From assembly GCA_030652215.1 (NCBI GenBank), contig JAUSBC010000073.1:1-60411 (forward strand): a stretch of 60,411 nt of DNA. Direction: 5' to 3'. The notes beneath the pieces are model-generated. The model ran no database searches and was not told the DNA's origin. It was given only the letters and a program-made list of their open reading frames with translations. This document shows, piece by piece, positions 35,942-43,840 of the stretch. The first letter of the stretch is position 1. Each line of letters begins with the position of its first letter. Source of the DNA: Sideroxyarcus sp. (GTDB lineage: Bacteria; Pseudomonadota; Gammaproteobacteria; Burkholderiales; Gallionellaceae). The position numbers and the translations under genes are program-made.

Positions 35942-37297
35942 ATGCACACTCTTTCTTCCCTGCGCGCCGGCAAGCTGGCCGGTATCAAGCGTCTAGACCT
36001 TTCCTGCGGCCTGACGCAATTCCCCGACGAGATTTTCGAACTGGCCGACTCTCTGGAAATCCTAAACCTGTCCGGCAATGCGCTGAGCAGCCTGCCGGAC
36101 GACTTGCCGAAACTGCACAAACTGCGCGTCATCTTTTGCTCGGACAATCGTTTTACCAAAGTACCCGAGGTATTGGGCCGCTGTCCGCAGCTGGAAATGG
36201 TGGGCTTCAAGGCCAACCAGATTCGCTACCTGCCCGCATCCGCCTTGCCCGCCAAACTGCGCTGGCTGATCCTGACCGACAATCAGTTGGATGAATTGCC
36301 CGACGAGATTGGGCGTTGCGGTCGTCTGCAGAAGCTCATGCTGTCCGGCAACCGGTTGCAGCATTTGCCCGACGAGATGGCTGCCTGTACGAACTTGGAA
36401 TTGCTGCGCATCGCTGCGAACCGTTTTACGCAACTTCCCGGCTGGCTGTTTTCCCTGCCCCGTTTGGCCTGGCTGGCGTATGCGGGCAATCCCTGCAGCG
36501 ATGCCGCCGAGGCCGCTTCCATGGCCAGCCTGCCGATCACGCACATCGACTGGCATACGCTCGAATTGCACGAAAAACTGGGTGAAGGCGCGTCGGGCAT
36601 CATTTATCGTGCGCACCCGAAATCAGATGCAAGATCGCCGCTGGCGGTCAAAATTTTCAAAGGCGCACTGACCAGCGACGGCCTGCCGCGCAGCGAAAAG
36701 GCGGCGTGCATTGCTGCGGGCGGGCATCCGGGTCTTATTCCGGTGGCAGGCAAGATCGGCAGTCACCCCGAGGGCACACCCGGACTTGTCATGTCACTCG
36801 TAGACCCGGCCTACCGCAACCTCGCCGGACCGCCCAGTCTGGAATCCTGCACGCGCGACATTTACCCGGCGGAAACCGCATTCTCCCTGGAAACCACCTT
36901 GAAAATTGCCCTCGGTATTGCGGAAGTGGCAGCGCATTTGCATGCGCAAGGCGTAATGCACGGCGATTTGTACGCGCATAACATCCTGTGGAACGGGCAA
37001 GGCGATTGTTTGCTGGGAGATTTCGGTGCCGCCTCGTTTGTGCCGCAGCAAGACGCGCGTCTGGCCGCAAGCTTGCAGCGCATCGAAGTGCGGGCGTTTG
37101 CATGTCTGCTGGAAGAATTGCTGGATCGCTGCACGGCGCCCCGCGAAGCGCAACGTATCGTTGACGCGCTTAGAGATTTACAGGTCCGCTGCGCTCAACC
37201 GGATGTCGGTGCGCGGCCCCTGTTCGACGAGATTCGGCTTGCGCTGGAGGCGCTGCAAGGTACGTTGGCAGACAGCCAGCCCGTGCCGGCTATTTGA
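35942..37297 (+). CDS. Leucine-rich repeat protein kinase
   Basis: A 451-residue cytoplasmic protein. Residues ~15-185 carry about seven leucine-rich repeats of the bacterial LPxxLxxLxxLxxLxLxxN type (LEILNLSGNALSSLPDDLPK, LRWLILTDNQLDELPDEIGR). A protein-kinase-like domain follows (~205-445) with a glycine loop GEGASG near 214, AVKIFK lysine 237, catalytic loop HGDLYAHN (His340-Asp342-Asn347) and metal-binding DFG at 360-362, so it appears catalytically competent. LRR-kinase fusions are sporadic in proteobacteria and their substrates unknown. No partner gene is evident; it stands alone between a MITE and a convergent gene, with a 3' overlap of eight bases. Confidence 0.85.
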   Translation: MHTLSSLRAGKLAGIKRLDLSCGLTQFPDEIFELADSLEILNLSGNALSSLPDDLPKLHKLRVIFCSDNRFTKVPEVLGRCPQLEMVGFKANQIRYLPASALPAKLRWLILTDNQLDELPDEIGRCGRLQKLMLSGNRLQHLPDEMAACTNLELLRIAANRFTQLPGWLFSLPRLAWLAYAGNPCSDAAEAASMASLPITHIDWHTLELHEKLGEGASGIIYRAHPKSDARSPLAVKIFKGALTSDGLPRSEKAACIAAGGHPGLIPVAGKIGSHPEGTPGLVMSLVDPAYRNLAGPPSLESCTRDIYPAETAFSLETTLKIALGIAEVAAHLHAQGVMHGDLYAHNILWNGQGDCLLGDFGAASFVPQQDARLAASLQRIEVRAFACLLEELLDRCTAPREAQRIVDALRDLQVRCAQPDVGARPLFDEIRLALEALQGTLADSQPVPAI

Positions 37298-37595
37298 CCG
37301 ATTGCACCAGCACATAGGGCCGGACCACCACCGCCCACACTTCGGCGTTGGACTCGAACCACGCCAAGGCCTGTGCGTCGCTGACGCGGGCCAACTGCCC
37401 CGATTCCATCCACTTCAGCACTTGTTCCTTGTTGTCCTTGGAAATCTGAATGGCGACGTCGATCAGATCGAGCGCGTCGTTCACCTGGATCGCCGCGCCG
37501 CTGGCAAAGAAGCGCTGCAGTTCTTCCCAGGCAATGCGCGAGGTTTCAAGGTTCAGGTTGATGCGGTCTATTTCCTGCTGGCTTAACGTTGTCAT
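37290..37595 (-). CDS. DUF2288 family protein
   Basis: A 101-residue product (ATG 37595, MTTLSQQEIDRI). The pattern LETSRIAWEELQRFFASGAA, LDLIDVAIQISKDNKEQVL and AWFESNAEVWAVVVRPYVLV is that of the DUF2288 family, which has no known function. It is acidic and soluble. The gene is 18 bases downstream of the gamma-carbonic anhydrase gene and converges with the LRR-kinase gene, overlapping its end by eight bases. Confidence 0.8.
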   Translation of the reverse strand: MTTLSQQEIDRINLNLETSRIAWEELQRFFASGAAIQVNDALDLIDVAIQISKDNKEQVLKWMESGQLARVSDAQALAWFESNAEVWAVVVRPYVLVQSVK

Positions 37596-37613
37596 TTTCA
37601 ACAATCTTTCCGC

Positions 37614-38153
37614 TTACGATTTCGTTCCGTTCAAATAATTGTCTTTCACCCGCATGTAATGCTCGGCGGAATAGCGCAGGCGGACGATTTCCTCTTCCGT
37701 CAGCTCGCGTATTGCCTTGGCCGGACGACCCATGTAGAGCGCGCCGCTTTCCAGCGTCTTGCCCGGCGCCACCAGGCTGCCCGCGCCTATCATCACATGG
37801 TCGCAGATCACCGCGTCGTCCATGATGATGGTGCCCATGCCGATCAGGCACTCATTACCGATAGTGCAACCGTGCAGGATCACCGAATGCCCCACCGTCA
37901 CGTAGTCACCGATGATCAGCGGCGAACCGTCCGGCTTCTCCGGCGTCTTGTGCGACACATGGCCCATGGTCAGGTCCTGAATGTTGCTGCCGCGCCCGAT
38001 CACGATGCGGTTCACGTCGCCGCGCAGCACGGTGTTGCACCAGACGGAGCTGTCGTCGCCGAGCTTGACGTCGCCGATGACCTGGCAGGAGGGGTGCAGG
38101 TAGACGCGGTCGCCCAAGACGGGTGTTGTATCGAGGTAAGAGGCTATCGGCAT
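37614..38153 (-). CDS. Gamma-class carbonic anhydrase-like hexapeptide protein
   Basis: A left-handed beta-helix trimer-forming protein (179 residues from MPIASYLDTTPV). Candidate metal histidines are in LTMGHVSH and TVGHSVILHGC, with the conserved arginine/aspartate/glutamine set in LRGDVNRIVIGRGSNIQD. These match the CamH/YrdA-type gamma-carbonic anhydrase family. Many members lack measurable CO2 hydration, so the activity is uncertain. The end (ELTEEEIVRLRYSAEHYMRV) is typical of YrdA proteins. Confidence 0.9.
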   Translation of the reverse strand: MPIASYLDTTPVLGDRVYLHPSCQVIGDVKLGDDSSVWCNTVLRGDVNRIVIGRGSNIQDLTMGHVSHKTPEKPDGSPLIIGDYVTVGHSVILHGCTIGNECLIGMGTIIMDDAVICDHVMIGAGSLVAPGKTLESGALYMGRPAKAIRELTEEEIVRLRYSAEHYMRVKDNYLNGTKS

Positions 38154-38178
38154 GGTTCCATACGATCTGTTTGAAAAT

Positions 38179-38535
38179 TCATTCTGTTTCCGGATTCCGC
38201 TTTTCCAACTCGTTCCACATCGCTTTGGCGAGCGCAACCCAAGCCGGCTCGCGTTTCAGCAGCGCGTTGATATTTTTCATATATTCCGCCCCGTACACTT
38301 TGCTGTTGGCTTGATGCAACAACATCGTCATCCCGAACAACTCGACCTTGGCGCGTGCCGTGCTATCGCCCTTGCGCCCGGCCACCTTGAGCTGATCCAT
38401 GTTTTGCAGCATCTCCTGCACGAACTGGCGGACTTCTATTTCATTGGCGCAATCCAGCCCCAGCCCGACGCAGTGGCGCTCGATCTCCGTTTCCAGTTCT
38501 TGGGTTTCCTGCAGTTGGAAATCGTTGGAGAGCAT
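38179..38535 (-). CDS. Conserved hypothetical protein
   Basis: A 118-residue acidic, helical product (MLSNDFQLQETQELETEIER, ATG 38535). It contains a single LGLDCANEIE segment and ends MWNELEKRNPETE. No signal peptide, membrane segment or recognised domain. It is read in the same direction as the gamma-carbonic anhydrase gene and 25 bases before it. I cannot name a family. Confidence 0.65.
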   Translation of the reverse strand: MLSNDFQLQETQELETEIERHCVGLGLDCANEIEVRQFVQEMLQNMDQLKVAGRKGDSTARAKVELFGMTMLLHQANSKVYGAEYMKNINALLKREPAWVALAKAMWNELEKRNPETE

Positions 38536-38600
38536 GGTTAATATCCGCTGATCAGAAAGAGGGGTTGAGGTAGTTGGATATGGGCATGCTAATTCATCAA

Positions 38601-38909
38601 TCAATTCGATTTTGACGCGTCAATATTATATTTGGCAGGCGTTTCCGCAACCATCTGTTCAAGAACATCCGAACTTGCCGGTTGCATGCCGGCAAGTAAA
38701 GTCTCAGGTGCGATGTCCTGCTCATTCGGCCAAGTAACTGCGCCAAATTGGATGCCGACCTGATTGAAATAATGTTCATTCCTCAATTCACGGAAAACGC
38801 CAAAATCCAGATAGGGTTTCATATCAAAAACACCCTTGCGCCCATCCTCTACTTCAACGTAGATGCGGTAATCCGACAGAGGCTTAACGATTTTCACATC
38901 CCAATACAT
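38601..38909 (-). CDS. DUF2442 family protein
   Basis: A 102-residue product starting MYWDVKIVKPLSDYRIYVEV, followed by DGRKGVFDMKPYLDFG and QFGAVTWPNEQDIAPETLL. This is the DUF2442 pattern. The family is typically encoded beside DUF4160 proteins or small DNA-binding proteins in toxin-antitoxin-like pairs. Here its upstream partner appears truncated (38917-38997) at the edge of the restriction-modification island. Confidence 0.85.
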   Translation of the reverse strand: MYWDVKIVKPLSDYRIYVEVEDGRKGVFDMKPYLDFGVFRELRNEHYFNQVGIQFGAVTWPNEQDIAPETLLAGMQPASSDVLEQMVAETPAKYNIDASKSN

Positions 38910-38916
38910 GGCGACC

Positions 38917-38997
38917 TCACAGCGGAGCGATTTCGCCGCGTTGTGCTTGGGCTAAGCCCTCTTGAATGTGTGCACGAATGCTTTTGCGACTCAGCAT
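38917..38997 (-). pseudogene. Antitoxin-like C-terminal fragment at island edge
   Basis: A 26-codon frame MLSRKSIRAHIQEGLAQAQR ending GEIAPL lies eight bases before the DUF2442 gene. The RAHIQEGLA-x(3)-GE pattern looks like the C-terminus of small antitoxin/RHH or DUF-type partners. Its upstream part is missing because the restriction endonuclease gene ends at 38991. I read this as the remainder of a gene cut by insertion of the island; a genuine very short gene cannot be excluded. Confidence 0.5.
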
Positions 38998-39815
38998 GCA
39001 GTGCGAATTGCATATTGCTGCAACTCTTTTATCGAAATATTTTTTGCCGGGACAAGTTGATAATGCTTTTCATCAACGACCTTGATCTCGCCCTCCTGCG
39101 CAGCAAGTTCAAACATGGCAATACGTCCCTCACTCATAAACTGCGCAGAAACAGCACGGCAAATCAGGTTCGGGAATTTCTCGGCACAGCACAAAATATC
39201 TTGCTGAGTTTGCACCACGCCATGCTTGTCATTGCCACCCTTTGCTTGCACCGGCACGACGTACTGCCGACCATGACGGTCAATGCCTACATAGATTTCA
39301 TCAATCTCGATTTGCCCGACTTCTTTTACAGTCGTACGCAAATGGTTTTGCAACGAGAACGTGGTGATACCGAGAAATACATCGACCAATCGGTTGTATC
39401 TCACCTTGGCTAACAGTGCCTGTTCATCGCTTAAAGCATAGGCAGTAATGATTTCAGGTGTGGCATCCGGCACTTTAATGGTGAGTAATTCCTCGCGTGG
39501 CTCGATGCGATTAAGTCGCACTTGTTTGAACCGGTAGCGCGCCGAACCTGCGCCCTCAATAATCCACTCAAAACCCTTGGCTGCCGTTTTGCGAATGCTG
39601 TCAGGGAATTCGTTACGGTAACGAAATGAGTAAAAAATATCGCCGATGTTTTTTGGCAGTTTTATGTTCAGGGTTGTGGCGATGGAAGTAACCTCGTCGC
39701 GCTTGAACTCAAACTCCTTTTCACCCTTTGAATAATGGTCGGCAAATACTTGGGCAATTATTGCCTGATAGCGGTTAGGCGTCTTCTCTGTTTTCTTGTC
39801 AGACATAGGCTTCAT
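38991..39815 (-). CDS. Candidate type II restriction endonuclease
   Basis: A 274-residue product encoded directly behind a C5-cytosine methyltransferase and overlapping it by 17 bases, the standard place of the cognate nuclease. The N-terminal ~100 residues look like a winged-helix/DNA-recognition region (YQAIIAQVFADHYSKG, KNIGDIFYSFRYRNEFP). The C-terminal half has a PD-(D/E)XK-like arrangement: IEIDEIYVGID (Asp172) then VVPVQAKGGNDK (Gln190-x-Lys192), with Gln in the usual acidic position, followed by QTQQD. A second ATG at 39806 is possible. The specificity is unknown. It is lower in GC than housekeeping neighbours. Confidence 0.7.
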   Translation of the reverse strand: MKPMSDKKTEKTPNRYQAIIAQVFADHYSKGEKEFEFKRDEVTSIATTLNIKLPKNIGDIFYSFRYRNEFPDSIRKTAAKGFEWIIEGAGSARYRFKQVRLNRIEPREELLTIKVPDATPEIITAYALSDEQALLAKVRYNRLVDVFLGITTFSLQNHLRTTVKEVGQIEIDEIYVGIDRHGRQYVVPVQAKGGNDKHGVVQTQQDILCCAEKFPNLICRAVSAQFMSEGRIAMFELAAQEGEIKVVDEKHYQLVPAKNISIKELQQYAIRTAC

Positions 39816-41088
39816 CCAATAAGTCTTGCTGGTTGGGGTTCAACTTGCGAAGACGTTGTGCAATGGTGTTGCGTGGCACTCGGAAATACAGTGAGGCAGA
39901 ACTCATATCAAGAGCTAATAAATCAGTATTGCCTGGCAATAACACTTCTTTGGGCTTGCACGGTTTGAGACCAAGCGCTTTGATAATTTCACTTGCGACA
40001 GCACGTCCCAAAAGAGGAGGAACACTGTTCCCTATCTGGCGAAAACCGTGCCATTTGGTTTTGTGAAAACGAAACCAGTCAGGGTAAGAGTGCAAGCGCG
40101 CAGCCTCACGTACAGTAATGACGCGAGGCAAAAACGGATGTATTGGGCGCGGAGAAGTAAATGCACCACGCGCACTGTCTGTGCCGGCACGCAGGGTATT
40201 GCAGAGACCTTCTGGCGGCAATTTGCGGAAGCGGCTGATCGGCTCAGTTTTTCCGTGCTCGGTTGCCACAAATCGTTGTTTGGATAGTTCAGTGTGTTCT
40301 GTGCGCAGACTTGATGTCAGGATGTTTGAATCAAACTCACGTCCATAGCCAAAGTCTTTTGAATCCGATTCAAGTCCTCGTAAACATTGCGCGTAGAGCG
40401 CTTTGGTTTTCCATTTAGCGCGAACTTCATCAACTACGCTTAATTCACCAAAACCATCGGCATCGGGCAAATCCCCAATGGCTTCCCAGACTGTTGTGCG
40501 CTGCTCACAAGGTTTAGGATAGTTCGGTACTTTTAAGCCACGCCGTGCGCCAATCACAAACAATCGCTTGCGGTCTTGAGGAACACCATAATCAGCCGCA
40601 TTTAATACTTGGTATGGACTCTGAACTTCATAGCCTGCATTGCCTAGAGCAGCGATCAACTCACTTAGGAAGTCCGCATGTTTGCCTAACGTCAGCCCCT
40701 TTACGTTCTCAAACACAAAATACTTGGGCTGCAATTCAGCTACGAGGCGCACGTAATGAAAAACAAGTTGATTACGCGGATCGTCCAAAGCACGTTTGCC
40801 AATCATAGAAAACCCTTGGCATGGCGCACCACCGAACACTACATCAATATCTGCATCGCCAAGGCCGGCTCTGCGACGAATTTCCTCGCCACTCATATCC
40901 ACCACACTTGCACAGATTGCGGTGGAATTCGGGAAGTTGTATTCATGTGTTGCGCAATGGATCGGGTCGATTTCCACGGCGGCCGCAATATCAAATCCAG
41001 CCTGCTCAAAACCTAAAGACAAGCCTCCCGCACCTGCGAAGAGGTCAATTCCGATAGGGCGATGCTTGATTGTTTTCTGTGAAGTCAT
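39799..41088 (-). CDS. DNA (cytosine-5)-methyltransferase
   Basis: From the ATG at 41088 (MTSQKTIKHRPIGIDLFAGA) it has 429 residues; an upstream TTG is less likely. All motifs of m5C methyltransferases are present: DLFAGAGGLSLGFEQAG (I), FGGAPCQGFS with the catalytic cysteine at residue 90 (IV), FENVKG (VI), PQDRKRLFVIGAR (VIII), a target-recognition region of ~120 residues, and IGNSVPPLLGRAVA (X). Beyond motif X there is a ~55-residue extension, LLALDMSSASLYFRVPRNTI then AQRLRKL, that resembles a helix-turn-helix and might self-regulate. It protects the host against the overlapping nuclease. Confidence 0.93.
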   Translation of the reverse strand: MTSQKTIKHRPIGIDLFAGAGGLSLGFEQAGFDIAAAVEIDPIHCATHEYNFPNSTAICASVVDMSGEEIRRRAGLGDADIDVVFGGAPCQGFSMIGKRALDDPRNQLVFHYVRLVAELQPKYFVFENVKGLTLGKHADFLSELIAALGNAGYEVQSPYQVLNAADYGVPQDRKRLFVIGARRGLKVPNYPKPCEQRTTVWEAIGDLPDADGFGELSVVDEVRAKWKTKALYAQCLRGLESDSKDFGYGREFDSNILTSSLRTEHTELSKQRFVATEHGKTEPISRFRKLPPEGLCNTLRAGTDSARGAFTSPRPIHPFLPRVITVREAARLHSYPDWFRFHKTKWHGFRQIGNSVPPLLGRAVASEIIKALGLKPCKPKEVLLPGNTDLLALDMSSASLYFRVPRNTIAQRLRKLNPNQQDLLDEAYV

Positions 41089-41140
41089 AGAGCGAATGCT
41101 ACGCAAAATATTGGTGGCTGTCCCTGTTTGTTTTGAACTA

Positions 41141-41926
41141 CTAGTTCACCAACTTTGGCTTTGCTTTACGCGCATCGCGAATTGAAACTCGCGGCGTCCC
41201 TTCATTTGCCGTTTCAAATAGCTCTGTTGCACTGACCAATTTTCCAAATGTTGCATATCCATAATTGCGTGGATCGAATGACGCTTGATTGGAAATTTGA
41301 TTGCGAACCAGTGATAGCAACGCCCATCCATCATCACCCTTGGCGGCCTCTACTGCATTTCTTAGTAAACTCACTAAACGGGTATCTTGCCTTAGTTTTG
41401 CTGGAGCGACTCTTGTTGGTGCAGTTGGCTTTGTATCAGCTTCTTGCCCATTTGCACTTTCTACTTCGTTTTCTTGTCCGATTTTATCAAGATCAAGAAA
41501 CTGAGAGCATGCATCTACAAAGGGCATTGGTGTTTTACTTGCGCCAAAACCAAATACCTTTGCTCCACGTTCTTTAATGTGTAATACAAGAGGAGTGAAA
41601 TCACTATCCGAGGAAACAATTGCAAACGCATCCGGTCTTTCGGTGTAGAGCAAATGTAGTGCATCAATGCACAAGCTCATATCAGTTGCATTTTTACCTT
41701 TTGTATAGTCAAACTGTTGCATCGGGCGAATAGCATAGGGATGCAAGGCAGCTTCCCATCCCTTTAATTCTGTTTTCTTCCAGTTTCCATAAGCTCTACG
41801 AATATTAACTACTCCGACTTTTGCCAGTTCCGCCAGAACAACCTCAATTTTCGCTGCGGGGGAGTTGTCAGCATCAATTAGCAATGCGATGCGTATTTCG
41901 TGTCGAATATTTCCTTCGCTATTCAT
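41141..41926 (-). CDS. NYN-domain (LabA/DUF88) protein with LOTUS/OST-HTH domain
   Basis: A 261-residue product. The start ATG at 41926 overlaps the pyrC stop by four bases (ATGA). The N-terminal PIN-like NYN domain shows [35 protein letters not shown] and [13 protein letters not shown], retaining three aspartates expected for a metal-dependent ribonuclease. The C-terminal region (about 185-245: [34 protein letters not shown]) fits an OST-HTH/LOTUS RNA-binding domain. It presumably cleaves or binds structured RNA; a defence role is suggested only by its place next to the restriction-modification genes. AT-rich. Confidence 0.85.
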   Translation of the reverse strand: MNSEGNIRHEIRIALLIDADNSPAAKIEVVLAELAKVGVVNIRRAYGNWKKTELKGWEAALHPYAIRPMQQFDYTKGKNATDMSLCIDALHLLYTERPDAFAIVSSDSDFTPLVLHIKERGAKVFGFGASKTPMPFVDACSQFLDLDKIGQENEVESANGQEADTKPTAPTRVAPAKLRQDTRLVSLLRNAVEAAKGDDGWALLSLVRNQISNQASFDPRNYGYATFGKLVSATELFETANEGTPRVSIRDARKAKPKLVN

Positions 41927-42963
41927 AACAATCTCCACTTCATCGTTTCCCCTGCCCGCAACGGCACCAATCGGTGCTCGCCGAATCCCACCGACGCCGG
42001 CACCTGCCATTCCTCGCGTTGCAAGGTGATGGTCTCGGCATTGCGCGGCAGACCGTAGAAGTCCGCCCCGTAGAAACTGGCAAACCCTTCCAGCTTGTCC
42101 AGCGCTCCCACCGCCTCGAACGCTTCGGCGTACAGCTCGATGGCGCTGTGCGCGGTGTAGCAACCGGCACACCCGCAGGCATTTTCCTTGGTGTGTTGCG
42201 CATGCGGGGCGCTGTCGGTGCCGAGGAAGAATTTCTTGTTGCCGCTGGTGGCGGCTTTGACCAGGGCTTCGCGGTGCGTTTCGCGCTTGAGTATCGGCAG
42301 GCAGTAGAAGTGCGGGCGGATGCCGCCGACCAACATGGCGTTGCGGTTGTAGAGCAGGTGTTGCGGGGTGAGGGTGGCGGCGACGGTGTCCGGAGTACTC
42401 GTCACGAACTGTGCGGCATCCTTGGTGGTGATGTGCTCGAACACCACGCGCAGCTTGGGCAGGTCTTTCAGCAGCGGCTGCATGACGCGCTCGATGAACA
42501 CGGCCTCGCGGTCGAAGATGTCGATTTCGGGGCTGGTGGCTTCGCCGTGCACCAGCAGGGGCATGCCGCAGCGTTGCATTTCTTCCAGCGCGGCGTAGGT
42601 CTTGCGCATACTGGTCACGCCCGCGTCGGAGTTAGTGGTCGCACCCGCCGGATACAGCTTCACCGCGTGAACAACGCCGCTTTCCCTGGCTTTGCGTATT
42701 TCTTCGGCGGTGGTGTTGTCGGTCAGGTACAGCGTCATGAGCGGCTCGAACTTCATTCCCGCCGGCAATGCAGTCAGGATGCGCTGGCGGTATTGCACGG
42801 CCTGGACGGTATTGGTCACGGGCGGGCGCAGGTTGGGCATGACGATGGCGCGCGCAAATTGGCGCGCGGTGTCGGGCAGCACGGATTGCATCAGGGCATC
42901 GTCGCGCAGGTGCAGGTGCCAGTCGTCAGGGCGGGTGAGAGTTAGCGTCTTCATGGTTGCCAT
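41923..42963 (-). CDS. pyrC: Dihydroorotase (class II, active form)
   Basis: Cyclises carbamoyl aspartate to dihydroorotate. The 346-residue product keeps all expected metal ligands: DDWHLHLRD (His-x-His), the carboxylated lysine in [12 protein letters not shown], histidines in LVHGEA and FEHITT, and the aspartate in FLGTDSAPH. It thus supplies the activity missing from PyrC' at 6.5-7.7 kb. I used the ATG at 42963, preceded by AAGGA; an ATG three codons later is also possible. It begins five bases after rsmI ends. Confidence 0.96.
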   Translation of the reverse strand: MATMKTLTLTRPDDWHLHLRDDALMQSVLPDTARQFARAIVMPNLRPPVTNTVQAVQYRQRILTALPAGMKFEPLMTLYLTDNTTAEEIRKARESGVVHAVKLYPAGATTNSDAGVTSMRKTYAALEEMQRCGMPLLVHGEATSPEIDIFDREAVFIERVMQPLLKDLPKLRVVFEHITTKDAAQFVTSTPDTVAATLTPQHLLYNRNAMLVGGIRPHFYCLPILKRETHREALVKAATSGNKKFFLGTDSAPHAQHTKENACGCAGCYTAHSAIELYAEAFEAVGALDKLEGFASFYGADFYGLPRNAETITLQREEWQVPASVGFGEHRLVPLRAGETMKWRLL

Positions 42964-42967
42964 TTTA

Positions 42968-43840
42968 TCAGTCCTTGGTCTGTGCCTTGAGTTCCAGCGC
43001 GCGTTGATACAGTTCGTTCTTGTTCGCGCCGGTGATCTTCACTGCCAGTTGCACGGCTTGTTTCAGCGGCAGTTCTTCCAGCAGCGTCACCAGCGTGCGC
43101 TCGGTATCGGCGCCCAGCCCTTCCGCGCGTTGCTGCGCGCCGGAAACGAGCAACACGAATTCCCCGCGCAGGTTGTTCGGATCGCTGTTCAGCCACGCCA
43201 GCGCTTCGCCGAGTTTGCAGCGGTGAATGCTTTCGAACAGTTTGGTGATCTCGCGCGCAAAGACGATCTCGCGCTCGTCGCCAAACACCGCCTGCAGGTC
43301 TTCCGCGCATTCCAGGATGCGGTGCGGGGCTTCGTAGAACACCAGGGTGTAGGGATGCTCGATCAGCGCCTGCAGCACGGTGCGCCTTGCGGCCGATTTG
43401 TTGGGCAGGAAGCCGTAGAACAGGAAATGCGGCGCGCACAGTCCGGAGGCGGACAGCGCAGCGACGGCTGCACTCGCGCCGGGTATGGGAATGACCCGAA
43501 ATCCCGCTTCGCGTACGGTTTCCACCAGCACGGCGCCGGGATCGCTCACGGCCGGGGTGCCGGCATCGGTCACCAGCGCGACGTTTTGGCCCTGTTGCAG
43601 CAGGGTGATGACTTTTTCCGCCGCACCGCGTTCGTTGTGCTGGTGCAGCGCGAGCAGGCGGGCGTCGCTAATCCCATGATGTTGCAGCAAATGTCGCGTG
43701 TTGCGCGTGTCTTCCGCGGCGACCACGTCGGCCGCACCCAGCACTTCCAGCGCGCGCAGGGTGATGTCACTTAGATTTCCAATCGGGGTGGCGACTACAT
43801 ATAATGCGCACTCCAATTTTTGATTGGCCTTGATATGCAA
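42968..43840 (-). CDS. rsmI: 16S rRNA (cytidine-1402-2'-O)-methyltransferase
   Basis: RsmI methylates the ribose of C1402 in 16S rRNA. The 290-residue product shows [50 protein letters not shown] and [15 protein letters not shown], all family signatures. The ATG at 43840 puts the start inside the divergent lppC gene by six bases; a downstream TTG (LECALYV) would avoid this. It stands head-to-head with lppC-yraN-diaA-dolP, the conserved gamma/beta-proteobacterial arrangement. Confidence 0.96.
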   Translation of the reverse strand: MHIKANQKLECALYVVATPIGNLSDITLRALEVLGAADVVAAEDTRNTRHLLQHHGISDARLLALHQHNERGAAEKVITLLQQGQNVALVTDAGTPAVSDPGAVLVETVREAGFRVIPIPGASAAVAALSASGLCAPHFLFYGFLPNKSAARRTVLQALIEHPYTLVFYEAPHRILECAEDLQAVFGDEREIVFAREITKLFESIHRCKLGEALAWLNSDPNNLRGEFVLLVSGAQQRAEGLGADTERTLVTLLEELPLKQAVQLAVKITGANKNELYQRALELKAQTKD

